Of a stretch of 64,000 bases of DNA, positions 45,591 through 58,207 are shown piece by piece (position 1 is the stretch's first letter; every line of letters begins with the position of its first letter). A model generated the notes under the pieces. The model made no database searches. It saw only the letters and a list, made by a program, of their open reading frames with translations, and was not told where the DNA came from. The stretch comes from Phallus indusiatus (Eukaryota; Basidiomycota; Agaricomycetes; Phallales; Phallaceae): assembly GCA_027605045.1 (NCBI GenBank), contig JAQFWX010000014.1, positions 555,391-619,390 of the forward strand, read 5' to 3'. The position numbers were made by a program, and so were the translations under genes.

Positions 45591-45951
45591 TATTTGAATT
45601 TAGATATGTATTTGCATGCACGGGCACTTGCTGCATATGCATATACATAGCTCGCTTGCACGAAAGTATCCCTGGATACTGGCATGCGGTCGTTTTCTAG
45701 ACTCTAAATTTCACCCTTCTATCTATTCCCCCAACTAAGACACAAGGACCTTTTGAGTTTATAGGGAGTGTGAGGTGAAAATCTCGAGTTACGCGAGTTC
45801 GAACCGAAATATATATAATGTACGAGTGATAGTTATAACAAATCATCGCAGGAAAATAAATAGTACAAGATTTGAAATACATCCGTTATAGATGTGTTAG
45901 AGCATATAATCTGTATACTATGACGAATCATGTATCCAAAGCTAAAGCGTA

Positions 45952-47683
45952 CTAAGCTGACACTTCGCCGCCGGATCTGACTCCAACATCCGGAGACTCC
46001 GTTGAAAGACCGTCGTTATCTTCAGCCCTCATATCCACCGATGTTTCGTGATCCCCCATTTCCACGAGGATAGATTGGTGTATATAATCTGCTATGCTTT
46101 GGATTTGAATGGTAGGTAATTTTATATCGGCGGCTTGAATTGCTGCGGAATTGTGTTGACGAAGATCCAAGGTGAAATCGGCGATTAAAATAGCCGAAAG
46201 ACTTGGAATTGGAAATGGATGATGGGATTGATATACGGGGAGGAACGACTATACCTATTTTGAATACTATCCATCATATTGATCGCATACTGATTCAGGA
46301 CGCATAATTATTGACGTGATAATTGATATTTAATTCCGATTCAAAAGTGTGCTTACGATATTATTAAACTGCATTCAAAGGTCAGTTTATAACAGGATAC
46401 AGTCAGATTCTGAATTGCTTGTACCTCGTTAATAATTGCGAGAGTAACAGTAAAAATAATCACGAAACTCGAAAGAAGATAATTCAGTCATAAGAATGAT
46501 TCTTCTTTGTTCAGATTCACCTAAACCTCGAGACGGCTAATTAAATAAATATAAGTAACTGTGTTCATGATGTAATTCCAACATACTTTGTCTGAGTATT
46601 ACTGAAACAAGGTCATTGCGAGTTTGAATGCCGGTTTCATGCTTTAACTTCCACGTGCCCCAGACCTTCCGTAAGCAAATACCAAAGACAATGAGATCGG
46701 TTAAAATAGTACAGATATTTTCGACCAAAGACAATGAAAGTACTTCAATGAAATCATATTGGTGTGTTTAGACCTATTAGTGACCAGTGATGTTTATTCA
46801 GACTTACAAGTAGAGATACGAAGAGAGCTAGTAAGTCAAGATTGAGAACAAGATTTCAAATGACTTATAAATAAATCCACTCCATACCTTTGGCAGGGTT
46901 CCGCTATTATTGATACTAAAAAGAAACGTGAAAATTCGTTTGTGTATTTTCACCAAAGAGACCCCTACTGTAAATGGACAAAATAAACCCCCCCATAAAA
47001 AATAGAGCCAAGATTACTGTCACGACCTTGTTCCCTTCACACAATGAGTATGCTCGAGCGATTAGCAAGCCTGAACAAATATTTTTAGGGACATTCATAG
47101 GCTATATGCTCTTCCAACCTTGAACACCAACGTATCCCAACGTAGTTACAACGATCTGTGCATTATACAGAATAATACACCAACTTTGTGCTTTTTAAAT
47201 TCATAACCTGCGCAATAATTATCATGTCTTACCGTACTGACTGAAGAAAAAAATTGTAAACACTGCTTGTGGGCACTGACTTCATGACTCATAATGCTTA
47301 CTGTCAAAAAGTCGAACCCAACACGAAGTGCTTGATCCAAAACAATTGCATATCTTGTAAAGGCATAAAGCAAATTTGGAATGCTGAAAGGTTTTGGTGA
47401 TAACCACATATATACCATTTCTTGTGGTATAGCCAATGTCGTTGTATAAATAAGTAGGCCTAGGATTGTATCTTAAATTCGACTGTTCATTGGCATGTTG
47501 GAAACGAGACAACTTACCTAGACAGGCACAATCTATAAGTGACATGATATAACTAACGCCTTATAATTAATACTTGATATCAAATATTCAAGATGTAGAA
47601 CCCTACTAAATATACTCTGTTTGAATCAGTTCGGAGACGTCCACGCTACTGATAAAGGTAGAATTCGCGATACTATTGTTCAT
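45952..47683 (-). CDS. DUF6533-like seven-helix membrane protein, copy 7 (intact)
   Basis: All exons follow copy 1 in phase, from MNNSIANSTFISSVDVSEL (start at 47683) to SPDVGVRSGGEVSA (stop at 45952). Core exon: LAIPQEMVYMWLSPKPFSIP, then LLYAFTRYAIVLDQ. Helix exon: LIARAYSLCEGNKVVTVI. Loop: FGICLRKVWGTWKLKHETG. The 12-nt exon is at 46357-46368. Exon 8 is 6 nt shorter than in copy 1 without frame change. Predicted length about 343 residues. It belongs to the recent group with copies 1, 3 and 4. Downstream GH16-like copy 9 is destroyed, so the pair is not maintained as a unit. Confidence 0.8.
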
Positions 47684-48059
47684 TTTCTTCAAGTGGGAAG
47701 TGAAATGGTGTGAGGATGAATTGATATGTAGCTTTTGGGTTGAGTTGTAGACGAAGCATAAGAGGAACGAACACACGCTTTTTAATGGACACTCCCAACC
47801 GAGCTAAGACAGAAGGGGTTGTCCACATTGATCTTGTCAACCGTAACTGCATGATTTTAAAATACCGTTCTCTAAAAATATCATCATCAACAACCCATCT
47901 GTCTCTTCAACCTTCTATCCTCAGCTCGATTAAGGTCATTTTGCACATTTTGTCACCCACCTTACTTGTGAATGTGCTCTGATCAATGACGAAGACGGAG
48001 TCCCAATGGTTCTGGACGAATAAATTGCTGGATTTAACAAGTAATCATTGGACGGGTAA

Positions 48060-48805
48060 GTTTGACTGGCTAGGAATTCAGTATACGTAGCCCTTTGACG
48101 CATTTACAGGACTCACAATGTGCTTCAGGGAGGCTGAGATCTTCACGATTGATGGATGATGACGTTGATCAACCATGACGATGATTAATGATGAATCGAT
48201 GATGGCTGTTGCCGGCCCCATGTCCGCATGGCCATTATATATCAGTCCAGAATGTCAATTAACATCTGGACCAGACTCACAAGACCTCAGGCCTCAGCTC
48301 TGTTTCATCCCAAGAAAATGAGTCCAGGGAACGCCTCGATTCGTCGTTTATGTCATTGATTTCTTAAGCCTTGGGTACCAAAATACAAAGATCAAATTTT
48401 CCAATATATTCTCATCATCGTTGTTTTTAAGCAGGATATTATTTTTCGTCATCAAGAAGTATTATATTCATTTGGAACAAAGTACAACCAATGGACTCTG
48501 AACAGCCGGAACTCAATTTGCGGATTTCTTCTTTTTTCTCCATGACTTGGAGTCGTCACACAAATGTTATCTTTTTTTAACACACCTGTTTTATAAATAC
48601 AAATAAGTAACAACACTCTGTTTAAAGAGGCAGACTACCGAAATAATAACCTTCCTCAAGCAACAACTTGTTTGCGAAGGGAGATCCGCTTTTCATATCG
48701 GCTCGCTATTAAAATATCATAAATCTTGACAATGTTGATGGTCGGCAGCTCTATATTTGCACTGGCTCCGATGATGCGCTAGTGGGAACTTCATCATGCA
48801 TTCTT
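48060..48805 (-). pseudogene. Family X copy 8, 3' part
   Basis: Sequence from 48060 to about 48805 matches the 3' half of X copies 1 and 3 (foldback element absent, as in copy 1). It stops at ACTTCATCATGCATTCTTA, the left breakpoint of a local inversion. Its 5' half is found on the other strand at 49520-50462. Confidence 0.4.
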
Positions 48806-50462
48806 ACATTAATGGTTTTCGTCTGTCGCAGAACAACCAGCCGAAGAGACGTTACTGATGAATATGGCGGTTTTTTTGAGGCTGCACCCCTGGTGAAAGA
48901 GGCATGAAGATGGACTGCCCGAAGATGGATACGGACAGACCGAGATGATGTGTAAGGTTTGAGCAATAAAAGCGAAATTAACGTTCTCAAATGTCCACCA
49001 TGCGGGTCAAGCACTAAGATAGATTAGAGAAAAAATGAATTAATAGTTGTTATAGTCTTGTCTCATGGATGGGCGTACCTGAGTCCAAACCGCGTGTGCG
49101 ACAACAGTTCAAAACACTTCCTTTTGACATCGAAATTCGGGCAGTATTCCGTTTATCGTTGAACGGAAATTCGGTTACAATTATCAGTGCCTTAGCGGCG
49201 CTGTTAACGAGTGAGACGGTTTGTTATTCTGACTTCGTTCGATACAAAGATGATATCGCATTTGGTTAAGTTGTTGACTTAGTAGGTGGACATGGTACGT
49301 AATTAGTTTTTTGCGGTACAGATGTTTGAAGCCGGGGACGTACAGCTGAATGGAACATGGAATCCGCGTCAATCTATTGACGTGAAATTGATCATAATAT
49401 GGGCATTCACATGAATTAGCATGCGTAGCCACGCAATTTTTTCAAGTCTGTCATCCGTTGAGGTTGAGTGGGTCGTGGGCAAACGCGAGTTCAATGCGTT
49501 ACGCATTGTGACTGTCACTCACCTTCACCGCCGCGCAAACCCCACATTGCACAACACTTCGCAAACTGAAATCAATACCACCCGCCTCATTTCCTGAGTA
49601 TCGTTATGTTCCAGAACGAGTTTTACAATAATAGCCATCGCCGTTCATGTCGTCGCGGTCGATGGTAACCACTGAAACTTCCAGTACATCACAATAATCA
49701 GAACGCCAGTGCCAATATAACTGAACGGGCTTCCTCCGGTGTTAGAAGTGGGGTACAGCGACCTCTGATGAAGGTATATCCACTATCTCACCCTGTCACC
49801 CCACCCCGAAGTCTAACGTACTGAAGAAGTCGCCAAACCAGATTCTTCTGTCTACCGTAATTCCGTCTGTCTAAATGGGACTCGTAATAGACTCATCCCA
49901 CTTCAGACGCACATTCTGGTTATCTCGTGTCGTTGACGGCAAAGTTGGCGCAACGTTGCAAGACTTATTCCAACATTGGGCCTCAGTTCTAGTAGTGACC
50001 AGCACCACCATCTTCCTGAACTTTATTTGCGACTAATTGATTTACTTCTTGTCTTCTCAATCGTTCCCACCCGTCGTTTTTTCGCATTTATATCCATGTG
50101 CTGATAAGCAGATTGTTTTTTCAGTGTACGTCATTATTTTTGCCCAGTAGTATCGAAGTGATATTCAAATTAGAATAAAACAGCTATTGAAAGGATACTT
50201 AGGGCAAGCCGATCGTACGCGTGGTAGCCTCTGCCTGCACAGTCGCGTTACGGAAGGACCGAGCTCTTACCAATCTGGGTAGATGTAATTGGGACAAAAT
50301 GTAAAATTTTAAAGGATGCACTCTCCGAGTCAATGCTGAACGCGAGAACGCGCATCGTCATAAAGGTCAAGCACAGTGCGGTGATTATATCCCTGATGTA
50401 CTTTTAAATCCAATTAGGCAACTTAGGGAGTGCCGTAGTAGCGGAAGGTTGTGCCTATTACA
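48806..50462. other. Inverted segment: GH16 5' exons, shared promoter, family X 5' half
   Basis: Within this block the usual order and strands are flipped. 48806-49460 is the 5' part of a GH16-like gene on the minus strand. 49508-49518 is the palindrome in reverse complement. 49520-50462 is the 5' half of family X, now on the plus strand. Both outer neighbours continue the split genes: X 3' part to the left, GH16 3' part from 50463 to the right. This is what a simple inversion of about 1.65 kb would leave. Confidence 0.82.
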
Positions 50463-50935
50463 TAAATCTGCATCGTCTCAGATAACAAACAGGTACGTTC
50501 GGAGCCAAGTTGCCCTGCAAATGGCGGAGGAATGTTCGTCACCCAATATATTGATTCTTATAATATGGTAATCTAGTTCTTCAATGTAAAGTCCTCTTGT
50601 TTTGCCTTATTGTATCGATTGATTGAGACTACCTCTTGAACAGCACTCAAGTACACCCTCCACACTGCGCATTGAACCCTCCTTATCGCTGGATACCATC
50701 GAGATTGACGAACCACTCGTCCACCTAGATGAGGTAGTGATGAGTTCTACACGATCTTTTCAGTCTCAAGAACTCGTTCCCGATATCATGCGTAAGCTTG
50801 CTGGATAATCGTGCTCTCTCACATTTAGTTCATCTCTCTTTTTACAATACAGGCTATCCAATCGGGTTCAATGAAACATGTGGTCTGCTACAACGACTGA
50901 CGAGTGCAAATGTTGTGTTGGTGTCGTACACGTAT
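50463..50935 (+). pseudogene. GH16-like beta-glucanase, copy 10, 3' part
   Basis: Starts at the inversion breakpoint with the exon whose plus frame reads PSCPANGGGMFVTQYID-like sequence (about 50505-50560). It continues with LDTIEIDEPLVHLDEVVM and the last exon GYPIGFNETC (about 50853). Its 5' exons are inverted at 48806-49460. It is the sister of copy 2 and, like it, is followed directly by another GH16 promoter. Confidence 0.55.
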
Positions 50936-52080
50936 GCCACGAATGACACTCACCGTGCCAACACGTAACAACCCTTGATCCACCAATTCAAAAGACGACG
51001 AAATTGACAATATTGCGGAGCTAAACGCATCTTAATCAATGCGAATAACCTATACGTATCAAATTCCACGTCAACATAATGAATTTGACCTTTGCAGATG
51101 ACAGTTTACGACGCAGATCCAAACCTCTATACTGTCCGCATTTAGCGTTCAAAGGGAAGCGTTCTGGACTGTCGTTGCACATGCCGTTTGGATAAAGGTA
51201 CTTGAGACAAGGTGAAAGATCAGAGGAGTCTCTAACTCATCTTTACTCTGATCTATTGTAGTGTTGATATGGAATCAGGCGTTTACTGGAACCTTATACA
51301 TCAATTCTGGAACGTCCTCTCGCCCGACTCCTCTGTGACAGACAACAACAGTCATGGCTGCCTCGTCTCCGATAATGGATGAGGTGTATTTGGAGCTGGA
51401 TTCCGCTGCAAATGGTCGAGGAACGTTCGTCACCGAATGGGTGGATCCTTACATTGCAATTTGGTTCTTCAATATAAAGTTTGCTTTCGCTTTGTCATTT
51501 GTCCTTTTATTGAGATTTCCTTTTGCGTAGCGCTCGAGTATACTCGCTACGCTTAAGTGGCAGCGCCACAATCCTAGACGCCACCGAGTTTGGGGGTCCG
51601 CTCGTCAACTATATTAACTCCGGATGCAATATTGAAGAGTTCGTCGGTCTTCAAGAGCTTATTCTCGATATCACGCTATGCGGGAGTTGTAAGCTTATAA
51701 TCACATCAACTTACCAATAACCTCAATTTCAATTTCGCATTCATTTTACAGTGCAGGCAACCGCGTGGTATTTAAAGAGACATAGGAAGGCGTATGTTAC
51801 AACAAAACGACTTTATCATCAACCCTCCGCCCGGACACGATAACGCGTTTTTCGCAATCAGGTCTATCAAGATTTCCGGACTGATGACGCTGCTGCAACT
51901 ACTAATGCTTTTATTGCTCCTAGTGTTCTTCTGGTCCTAATTTTGGTTCGGAAACGGGTTCCTCCGGGTCTGTTTCGCCCTGAATCGAGTTCGGCGCCTT
52001 CTTATGAAACGAGTATTTTACACTTATTGCTAGGAGCTGCGTTGATTGGATTGACTTTACTCTGAATTTACAAGCGCATA
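50935..52080 (+). pseudogene. GH16-like GPI-type beta-glucanase, copy 11
   Basis: Leader CACCAATTCAAAAGACGACG (about 50982) and exon GACAGTTTACGACGC begin the copy. The exon with E-x-D-x-x-E is largely deleted (near 51265). ANGRGTFVTEWVDPYIAIWF (51408-51467) is the glycine block in good frame. Next come SGSATILDATEFGGPLV and INSGCNIEEFVGLQELILDI, then TLCGSC (51550-51690). The last exon is shifted (GNRVVF...). A Ser-rich tail follows with shifts. It converges on DUF6533 copy 8. Confidence 0.58.
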
Positions 52081-52419
52081 CGCATACTGTATATATGTAT
52101 GCGTTACGCACGAAAGTACTTGTATGTAACTTGTAATTGGACACTTGCCACCCTTTTATTTCACTCTCTTATTTTTATACTTATCTTTGACTCCGTCCGA
52201 TATAGTAATATACGAGAACATTTCTATAGTGTAGCCACTGTGTAAAATGAAAGTTTGTCGTGCGACTAGGCCAGGCCGAAACGTTCTTCAAGATACATAT
52301 ACAAGCAGTCTCTTAGAAATACAGTATCACAGGAAAACATCGCGAGGCAGTTTTGAAATACATATGTTATAAATATGGTTGGGTTTAAAAATCCATGTAT
52401 GTCCAAAAATTCAAGCGTG

Positions 52420-54162
52420 CTAAGCTGCCTCGGGCTCTTCGACGTGCCTAATTTCAACAGCGTCCGAAGACTCCGTCCAAAGGATATCGTCGTCATCTTC
52501 AGTGCTTGTATCCACCGACGTCTCATGATCACCCATTTCCACAAGAATAGATCGGTGTATATATCTCACCACACTTCGGATTTGAATAGTGGGCAATTTT
52601 ATGTCGGCGGCTTGAATTGCTGCGGAATTTTTTCGACGAAGATCCAGCGTGAAATCGGCGATTAAAATGGCCGAAAGACTTGGAATTGAGAATGAATGAT
52701 GAGAATGATATACACACAAAAATAACTATACCTTTGTTGAAAATCACCTACGATAGTGATCGCATCCTAACAGGGCAAATGATTTGTTACTCTTTCCGAT
52801 TTCCGAGAAAGTGTCAGTGCTTACATTATTATTCAACTGCATTTTTTTTAAAAAGTCAGCTTTTAACAAATACATTCGAATGTCAAATTGTTTGTACCTC
52901 GTCAACAATCGTGAGAGCAGTTGTAAAAAGAATCACGAAGCTTGGAAGAAAATTAGTTTAGTCATATGATCATTCCTTTTTGTCTAGATTTACCAGAACC
53001 TCGACACAGCTAATTCAATAAAACGTGAACACGACTTCTTTAGCGATGTGACTTTGAACATACTTTGTCTGAGTATAATTGAAACAAGGTCACCGCGATG
53101 TTGAATGCCGGTTTCGCGTTTTAATCTCCATGTATCCCAAACCTTCCACAAGCAAACACCGAAAACAACAAGATCGGTTGAGGCAGTACAAACATTTCCG
53201 ACCAAGAGTGATAGTGCTTTGATAAAATCATATTTCTGTGTTTGAATTTATTAATAACCATAGATGTTTATTCAGACTTACTGATAGCTTTGGAAAAACC
53301 CTGTGGATAGCTAGGTCGAAATTAAGAACAAGATTTCAAATGTTTTATATGTTTCCATACCTTTGGCATTGGTTGTATATTATTGATACTAAAAGAGGGT
53401 GAAGATTCATTTGTGTATGTGTATTTTAATTTTTGACCAAAGAGATCCCTACCGTAAGTGCTGATACCAAACCCTCCCACCCAAAATAGAGCCAAAATCA
53501 CAGTCACAACTTTGTTCCCCTGACACAATGTGTATGCTCGAGTGATTAACAAGCCTGAAAATATTCTCAAAGACATTCATAGGCTATATGTATGCTGTTT
53601 AAACCTTGAACACCAATATATCCCAATGTGCCCACAACAGCCCCTGTATAATACAGGATATCGCACAAACTTTGTGATTTCTAAATTCATGATCTTCGCA
53701 GTGATAATTCTGTCTTACCTTTTTGACTGTAGAAAAAGTGGTAAACACTGCGCGTTAAGACTTCACGACAATGCTTACTGGCGGCGAAAAGGTTATCCAA
53801 AGATCTAATGCTTCAGTGACGACAATTGAATACCTTGTGATAGCGTAAAGCATATTTGGAATGCTGAAAGGTTTTGATGATAGCCACATATATACAATTT
53901 CTTGTGGTATAGCCAATAGCGTAGTATAAACAACCAGATCTAGGATGGTATTTTGTATTCTGCCGTTCATATAGCTTGTTGGAAGTAGGATAACATACAT
54001 AGAACGACACATTGTACCAGGTTCGCGACGTAACTAACACCTTATAATCAATTTATATCAAATATTCAACATGGGAACTCACTTGATGTACATTGTTTGA
54101 ATCAGTTCCGGGATGTCTGGCATGCCACCGATAGAGGTAGTATTGGCGATACTATCGTTCAT
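52420..54162 (-). CDS. DUF6533-like membrane protein, copy 8 (divergent, integrity uncertain)
   Basis: The start at 54162 reads MNDSIANTTSIGGMPDIPEL. The core exon is LAIPQEIVYMWLSSKPFSIP, then MLYAITRYSIVVTEALDLW. Helix exon: LITRAYTLCQGNKVVTVI. Loop: FGVCLWKVWDTWRLKRETG. The 12-nt exon is at 52825-52836, and the acidic tail ends HVEEPEAA. All these keep the phases of copy 1. At exon 3, however, the only nearby acceptor (GGCAG before AATACAAAATACC) gives a stop after the preceding T, so either an unseen splice site is used or the gene is broken. It is clearly older than the 1/3/4/7 group. Confidence 0.62.
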
Positions 54163-54539
54163 TTTCAAGTCAAAAGTGCAGTGTGGAAAGGTGAGTTGAC
54201 ACGTAGTTCCCAGACTTGGTTGTGGACTGTGCTTTTTAAAGAATGGCTTCTAACAAAACTGAAGCAAAAAGGGGCTGTCCACATTACTCGCGTTGATCAT
54301 GATTGCATGCCAATATGGCCGCCGATCAATGATGTGGATTTCATCTCTGGAGCACCTTCGGGACGTCTCCAGGGCGCTTTGGAAATGTCAGATGTGCTTT
54401 GGAGCTTATACCCAGATCATTGATTTGCAGAGTGACCGTAGAATACAGCTGCATTAAAATTAATTTTATCGACAGCACGTCTGTCTCTTCACCCTTCCAT
54501 CCTTGGTTTAACCAAGGTTGTGACTCGGTTGAGACCTTC

Positions 54540-55840
54540 ATGCTTGATGGATTCGATGATGGATGATGACAATCGCGATGATTGATGGTGGTGGCTTTTG
54601 CCGGCCGCGTGTTTATTATTTATCAGTTCAGATTGTTTATGAAAATCGGACTCACAAGACCTCAGGCGGCCAGACCTCAGCTCTGCCCCAACGAGGGAAT
54701 GATTTCAAGGAACGTCAGTGCAAGATCAACTGTTCCGGCGCATTTTGACATCATCTTTATTTCAAGCAAGATATATTTCTGTTCGTTTATTCGTCGTTAT
54801 ACGGTTTTTTACATCTATCTGTAACCAAACAGTCATCAGATGCTGAAGGCCTGTGGAAATTTATTTCGAGGATCTCTCCTTTCACCTCCAAAACTCGGAG
54901 CCATCACACAAGTCGCCGGTTACAAGTGAACGAGTACTTTGTTTGGAGAGGTAGATTTACTAACCGTCCTCGGACACCAAGTCTGTACCCATTCTTCACG
55001 TCCGCGTCTGCTTCCCGGGTATTAAAATATTGTGAATGTTACCAAATGCGCAGGCCGGTATCGTATAAGTGACTGTTAACATGTCGATGGCCGGTGACTC
55101 TTTTGACTGCAATAGCTCCTATGATGCGCGAATGGGAAAATCAACGCACTTCAAGTTTCGGTTACCTTCCACCAATACAGCTTTTTGCGCTCTCTTTGTC
55201 TAACCGGATTATTGTTTCTCGTGTTCGGTTTAGTAAAGAGTGCATCCTTAAAACGGTACATTCCATTTACATCTGCCCAGATTGGTAAGAGCTCGTTCCC
55301 GTTCCTAGTAACGCGACAGCACCGGTGAAGGCTACCATACTCACAATCGGCTTGCCTCGCTGAGAATCTTTCTGACAAGATGGTTTAAAGACTTCTTTGC
55401 TGAGAGCATGTCGACTTTAACACAGCAAGCAGCAATCCCAAAACCCAAAATGACGTACATCAGAAAAGGAAAGAAATACATCATTGTCGAAAATAGGCCG
55501 CTCAACGATACATCCCGGATTGAAGTACCGGAGAACGGTGCCGTTGTTCGCTATGCCAGGGATCTACCGAATCTCTACCTTGAAAGAAACTTGAACCTCG
55601 GTAAGCTTTGGGATGCGCAGAATTAGAGGATCGACCTGCAGCTTGCGTAGATCTTGGAGGCATCGACGGGGTGAGGATGTCAGACAGGCATGGACGAGTC
55701 CTAGTCGGACAAAATTATGATAGCGCAGAAGTATATGATTTGGCGACTATGTCAAATGTGTTAGAACTCAACATAGGCAGCAAATAAGGTATTAAACATA
55801 CCTTGGTTGGATGCCCGCGCATCTCCAATTCCATTAAAAA
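54540..55840 (-). pseudogene. Family X copy 9
   Basis: Starts near 55835 with MELEMRGHPTK before a GTATGTTT donor. The domain exon contains EVQVSFKV and IPGIANNGTVLRYFNPG (about 55510-55590), homologous to EDQGSFRL and IPGVVNNG of copy 4. A hydrophobic stretch (MYFFPFLMYVILGFGIAACC) follows in another frame. Then GKPIVSMVAFTGAVALLG near 55320 and, at about 54880, VMAPSFGGERRDPRNKF. The repeated recovery of the same pieces in several copies argues for a real ancestral gene; frameshifts argue that this copy is dead. Confidence 0.38.
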
Positions 55841-56433
55841 CAGCCGCCTCTCCTTCTCGTTTTCATTACTATGGTGCGCCCTAGCTAGACCTTCTAGCTT
55901 CCCGTCGATAATTTGACTACGTCGTAGGGCGACGTATCTCCATTTCCATTAGAGGAGGCAGCCATCCAGTGGATTTTCCTTTTAGACGCCTGGCTTCGAC
56001 GATATAATCATTGTTGTGCTCTGACAAGTCTAAGGTTGGGTGACGGAATTGGACAGTGGTCGAATGTTGCAAGTGACGGTGGGTGGGAGCGAGTCTAGTG
56101 ACGGAGTACGGGTTATTTCATCGAAGAACATGACCGAGGGACTGAGCTTGTTGAGAAATGTAGGGGAGAGAGACACCATTCGAGATGATTGTGCTAGTGA
56201 CAGTTGTTTGTTAGCGTCGCTCGCCGTAGTTTGAGTATAACTGGAGGTTTACCGTTTCAATTTCAACTTTCATACTCACCGAGATGAGTCACCGACAATG
56301 GCTTTTTGTTGAGTCCAGAGAACGGTCTTGAAGTTATCATCGATCTCGACAGCATGGACGGCTATATGTGGCCCGTTCTGGAACATAGAGCTCAGAGGCT
56401 TGCGTTCGTGGCTCTGGACAGCGAGTGAGGGTT
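55840..56433. other. X-G intergenic block
   Basis: Duplicate of 41270-41925, including GGGCGACGTATCTCC and the GACGGAATTGGAC block. Short frames on both strands, none convincing. Confidence 0.35.
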
Positions 56434-56444
56434 GTGACAGTCAC
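56434..56444. promoter_or_regulatory. Palindrome GTGACAGTCAC
   Basis: Perfect copy, followed by AATGCGTAACGCGTAACGC. The GH16-like leader behind it (CACCCATTCAACAGACGACAG, to about 56530) is all that remains of that copy before non-repeated DNA begins near 56560. Confidence 0.45.
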
Positions 56445-56653
56445 AATGCGTAACGCGTAACGCTGAACTAGCGCTTGACTAACTGGCTTCGAAAAGAATA
56501 CACAATCCACCCATTCAACAGACGACAGATTTGACAGTTTCATGCGATTCTGAAACTCAGTCATCAATCAGTCGCGACTGTAACTTAGATGAGTCAATGA
56601 GGCTTGGAACGAGCGCAGCGCTGGTCACGTTTGTTTGTCCAAGTTAGGTCATT

Positions 56654-57031
56654 GTGTTTGCATTGTGTCCAGTTCTAACTTCTATCCCTGTATTTCAGCA
56701 GTCGAAATACGACTTGTACTGCCTTGAGATGCAGCGGTATTATCTTCAGTCACACCTTTCAAAAGAAGAAACTACTTACAAGCTCAGTTGCAATGAAGTA
56801 ATACCTTCTCAAATCATTAGCGAACCGAAAAGAAGCTATACGGAACCTTTGATGAAGTCAGGAAGAACAGTCATCGCGAGATTTGAAAATTTGAACCCCG
56901 AGGGGAGGTCAGAGACCAGTGAGGAGGAACGGGTAGTGATACAAGTCAGCAGGCTATTGGGAGAAACAACGGTGAAGATCAAAGACGAAGAAGAGAAAGA
57001 GAAACTCTTGACTCCGTACGAGCCCTTCTGA
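56654..57031 (+). CDS. Hypothetical 125-codon frame
   Basis: The frame opens the non-repeated block. It may be the last exon of a gene, because a good acceptor (TATTTCAG) lies at about 56698 inside the frame. The remaining residues are charged and probably soluble: YLQSHLSKEETTYKLSCNEV early on, RTVIARFENLNPEGRSETSE in the middle, and TVKIKDEEEKEKLL near the end. No family is recognised. It lies upstream of a decayed piece of the plus-strand DUF6533-like gene and could be an unrelated gene or a cytoplasmic tail. Confidence 0.35.
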   Translation: MFALCPVLTSIPVFQQSKYDLYCLEMQRYYLQSHLSKEETTYKLSCNEVIPSQIISEPKRSYTEPLMKSGRTVIARFENLNPEGRSETSEEERVVIQVSRLLGETTVKIKDEEEKEKLLTPYEPF

Positions 57032-57329
57032 TGGAACTGGAAAAACTCCAAACGCATCGGACTAATCTCTTAGAGACTGAGCAGATTCATGTACATCCCC
57101 ATCTTTAACGCCGAGCCAAAATCTCAGATGATCTTTCCGTAAGATACTTTTTATTGAAAGATCCAATCTCACTTGCAAATTAGGTTGCTCAGCCCATCAA
57201 AGATCGATTCACATGGCTCAATCGCAATAACTCAATAGACTTAATAAGCTTATTCAACAATCACGACCGCCTAATTATCACAAGTGGAATTGCTGGTCTC
57301 CGTTCAATTAGCTTCCGGCTATAATTTGG

Positions 57330-57560
57330 CTTGCTTGTTTACGAACTGAATTCTGCTTTTGGTCTTTTTGGTTTCATTTTCGAAGACGTGTTTATGGGTA
57401 AGCACTGCTTCTGATGCTTGACTGAATAATTCCTGTTCCGATTCATAATTCTCGCTTCACTTTTCCCTGCATCTTCAATAGAGCTGAATTCGCTGCAATG
57501 GATCTCTGTTTTTGTTCCAGTATCTACTTTGCGTATGTATGCTTATCTGCACTGGAGTAT
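57330..57560 (+). pseudogene. Partial duplicate of the + strand DUF6533-like gene
   Basis: Sequences such as GAATTCTGCTTTTGGTC...TTCATTTTCGAAGAC and CTACTTTGCGTATGTATG parallel 58,990-59,200 of the intact neighbour (GACTTCTGCGCTTGTCG..., CTTACTTTGCGTATGTGG) in the same order. Neither the core exon nor the tail is present. The flanking stretches 57032-57329 and 57561-58207 show no gene. Confidence 0.4.
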
Positions 57561-58207
57561 TACTAGTATAATGAAAACCTCACATAAGAACCATCTTCAA
57601 ATATGGTATTACGTATCAACACGTTGTAATTGGTCGGCGAATCAAATCAAGAACCAAACCACCTATTGTAATTGATTAGATATTTCATGACTAGAATGTT
57701 TAATGAATTTGCATACTACATAGTCTATAAATTCGCAAGCCATCTTCGATTAGAATAGGCCCACGGCTACTCTTTGTGGCCTCGGGTTACTTTTCACCAT
57801 CAGTACAGCTAAAAATGAAGTTTTACTAGTAGTACCCTGAAGGTCATTGAGCAGCATACATATAATGGATATAACGCGCCTCAGGAAATTTTAAGTGTGG
57901 ATTAGGTATGTGGATTATCTTGATTGATACTAGAAAGTTAAAAATCGAAATAAAGTTTACCATATATGTATGTATTCATAAGTAAGCGAGCCTATCGAGT
58001 TGAATAAACCTATGTAAGTCAAAGTCTTGATCAGTTTGCTTATTTAAATAATGAAAATTAAACTTCGATTTTCCGATAATCGATATCTGAAACGTGGTGT
58101 TGACGGCCTGGGATGTTGCAAATATCACTCAACAGAGCTGAAGCCGCTTCGTTCTGTTTTCGTTTCTACGAAGTGAGACGAGGCGTAAGTATTTATAATC
58201 GCACCAT

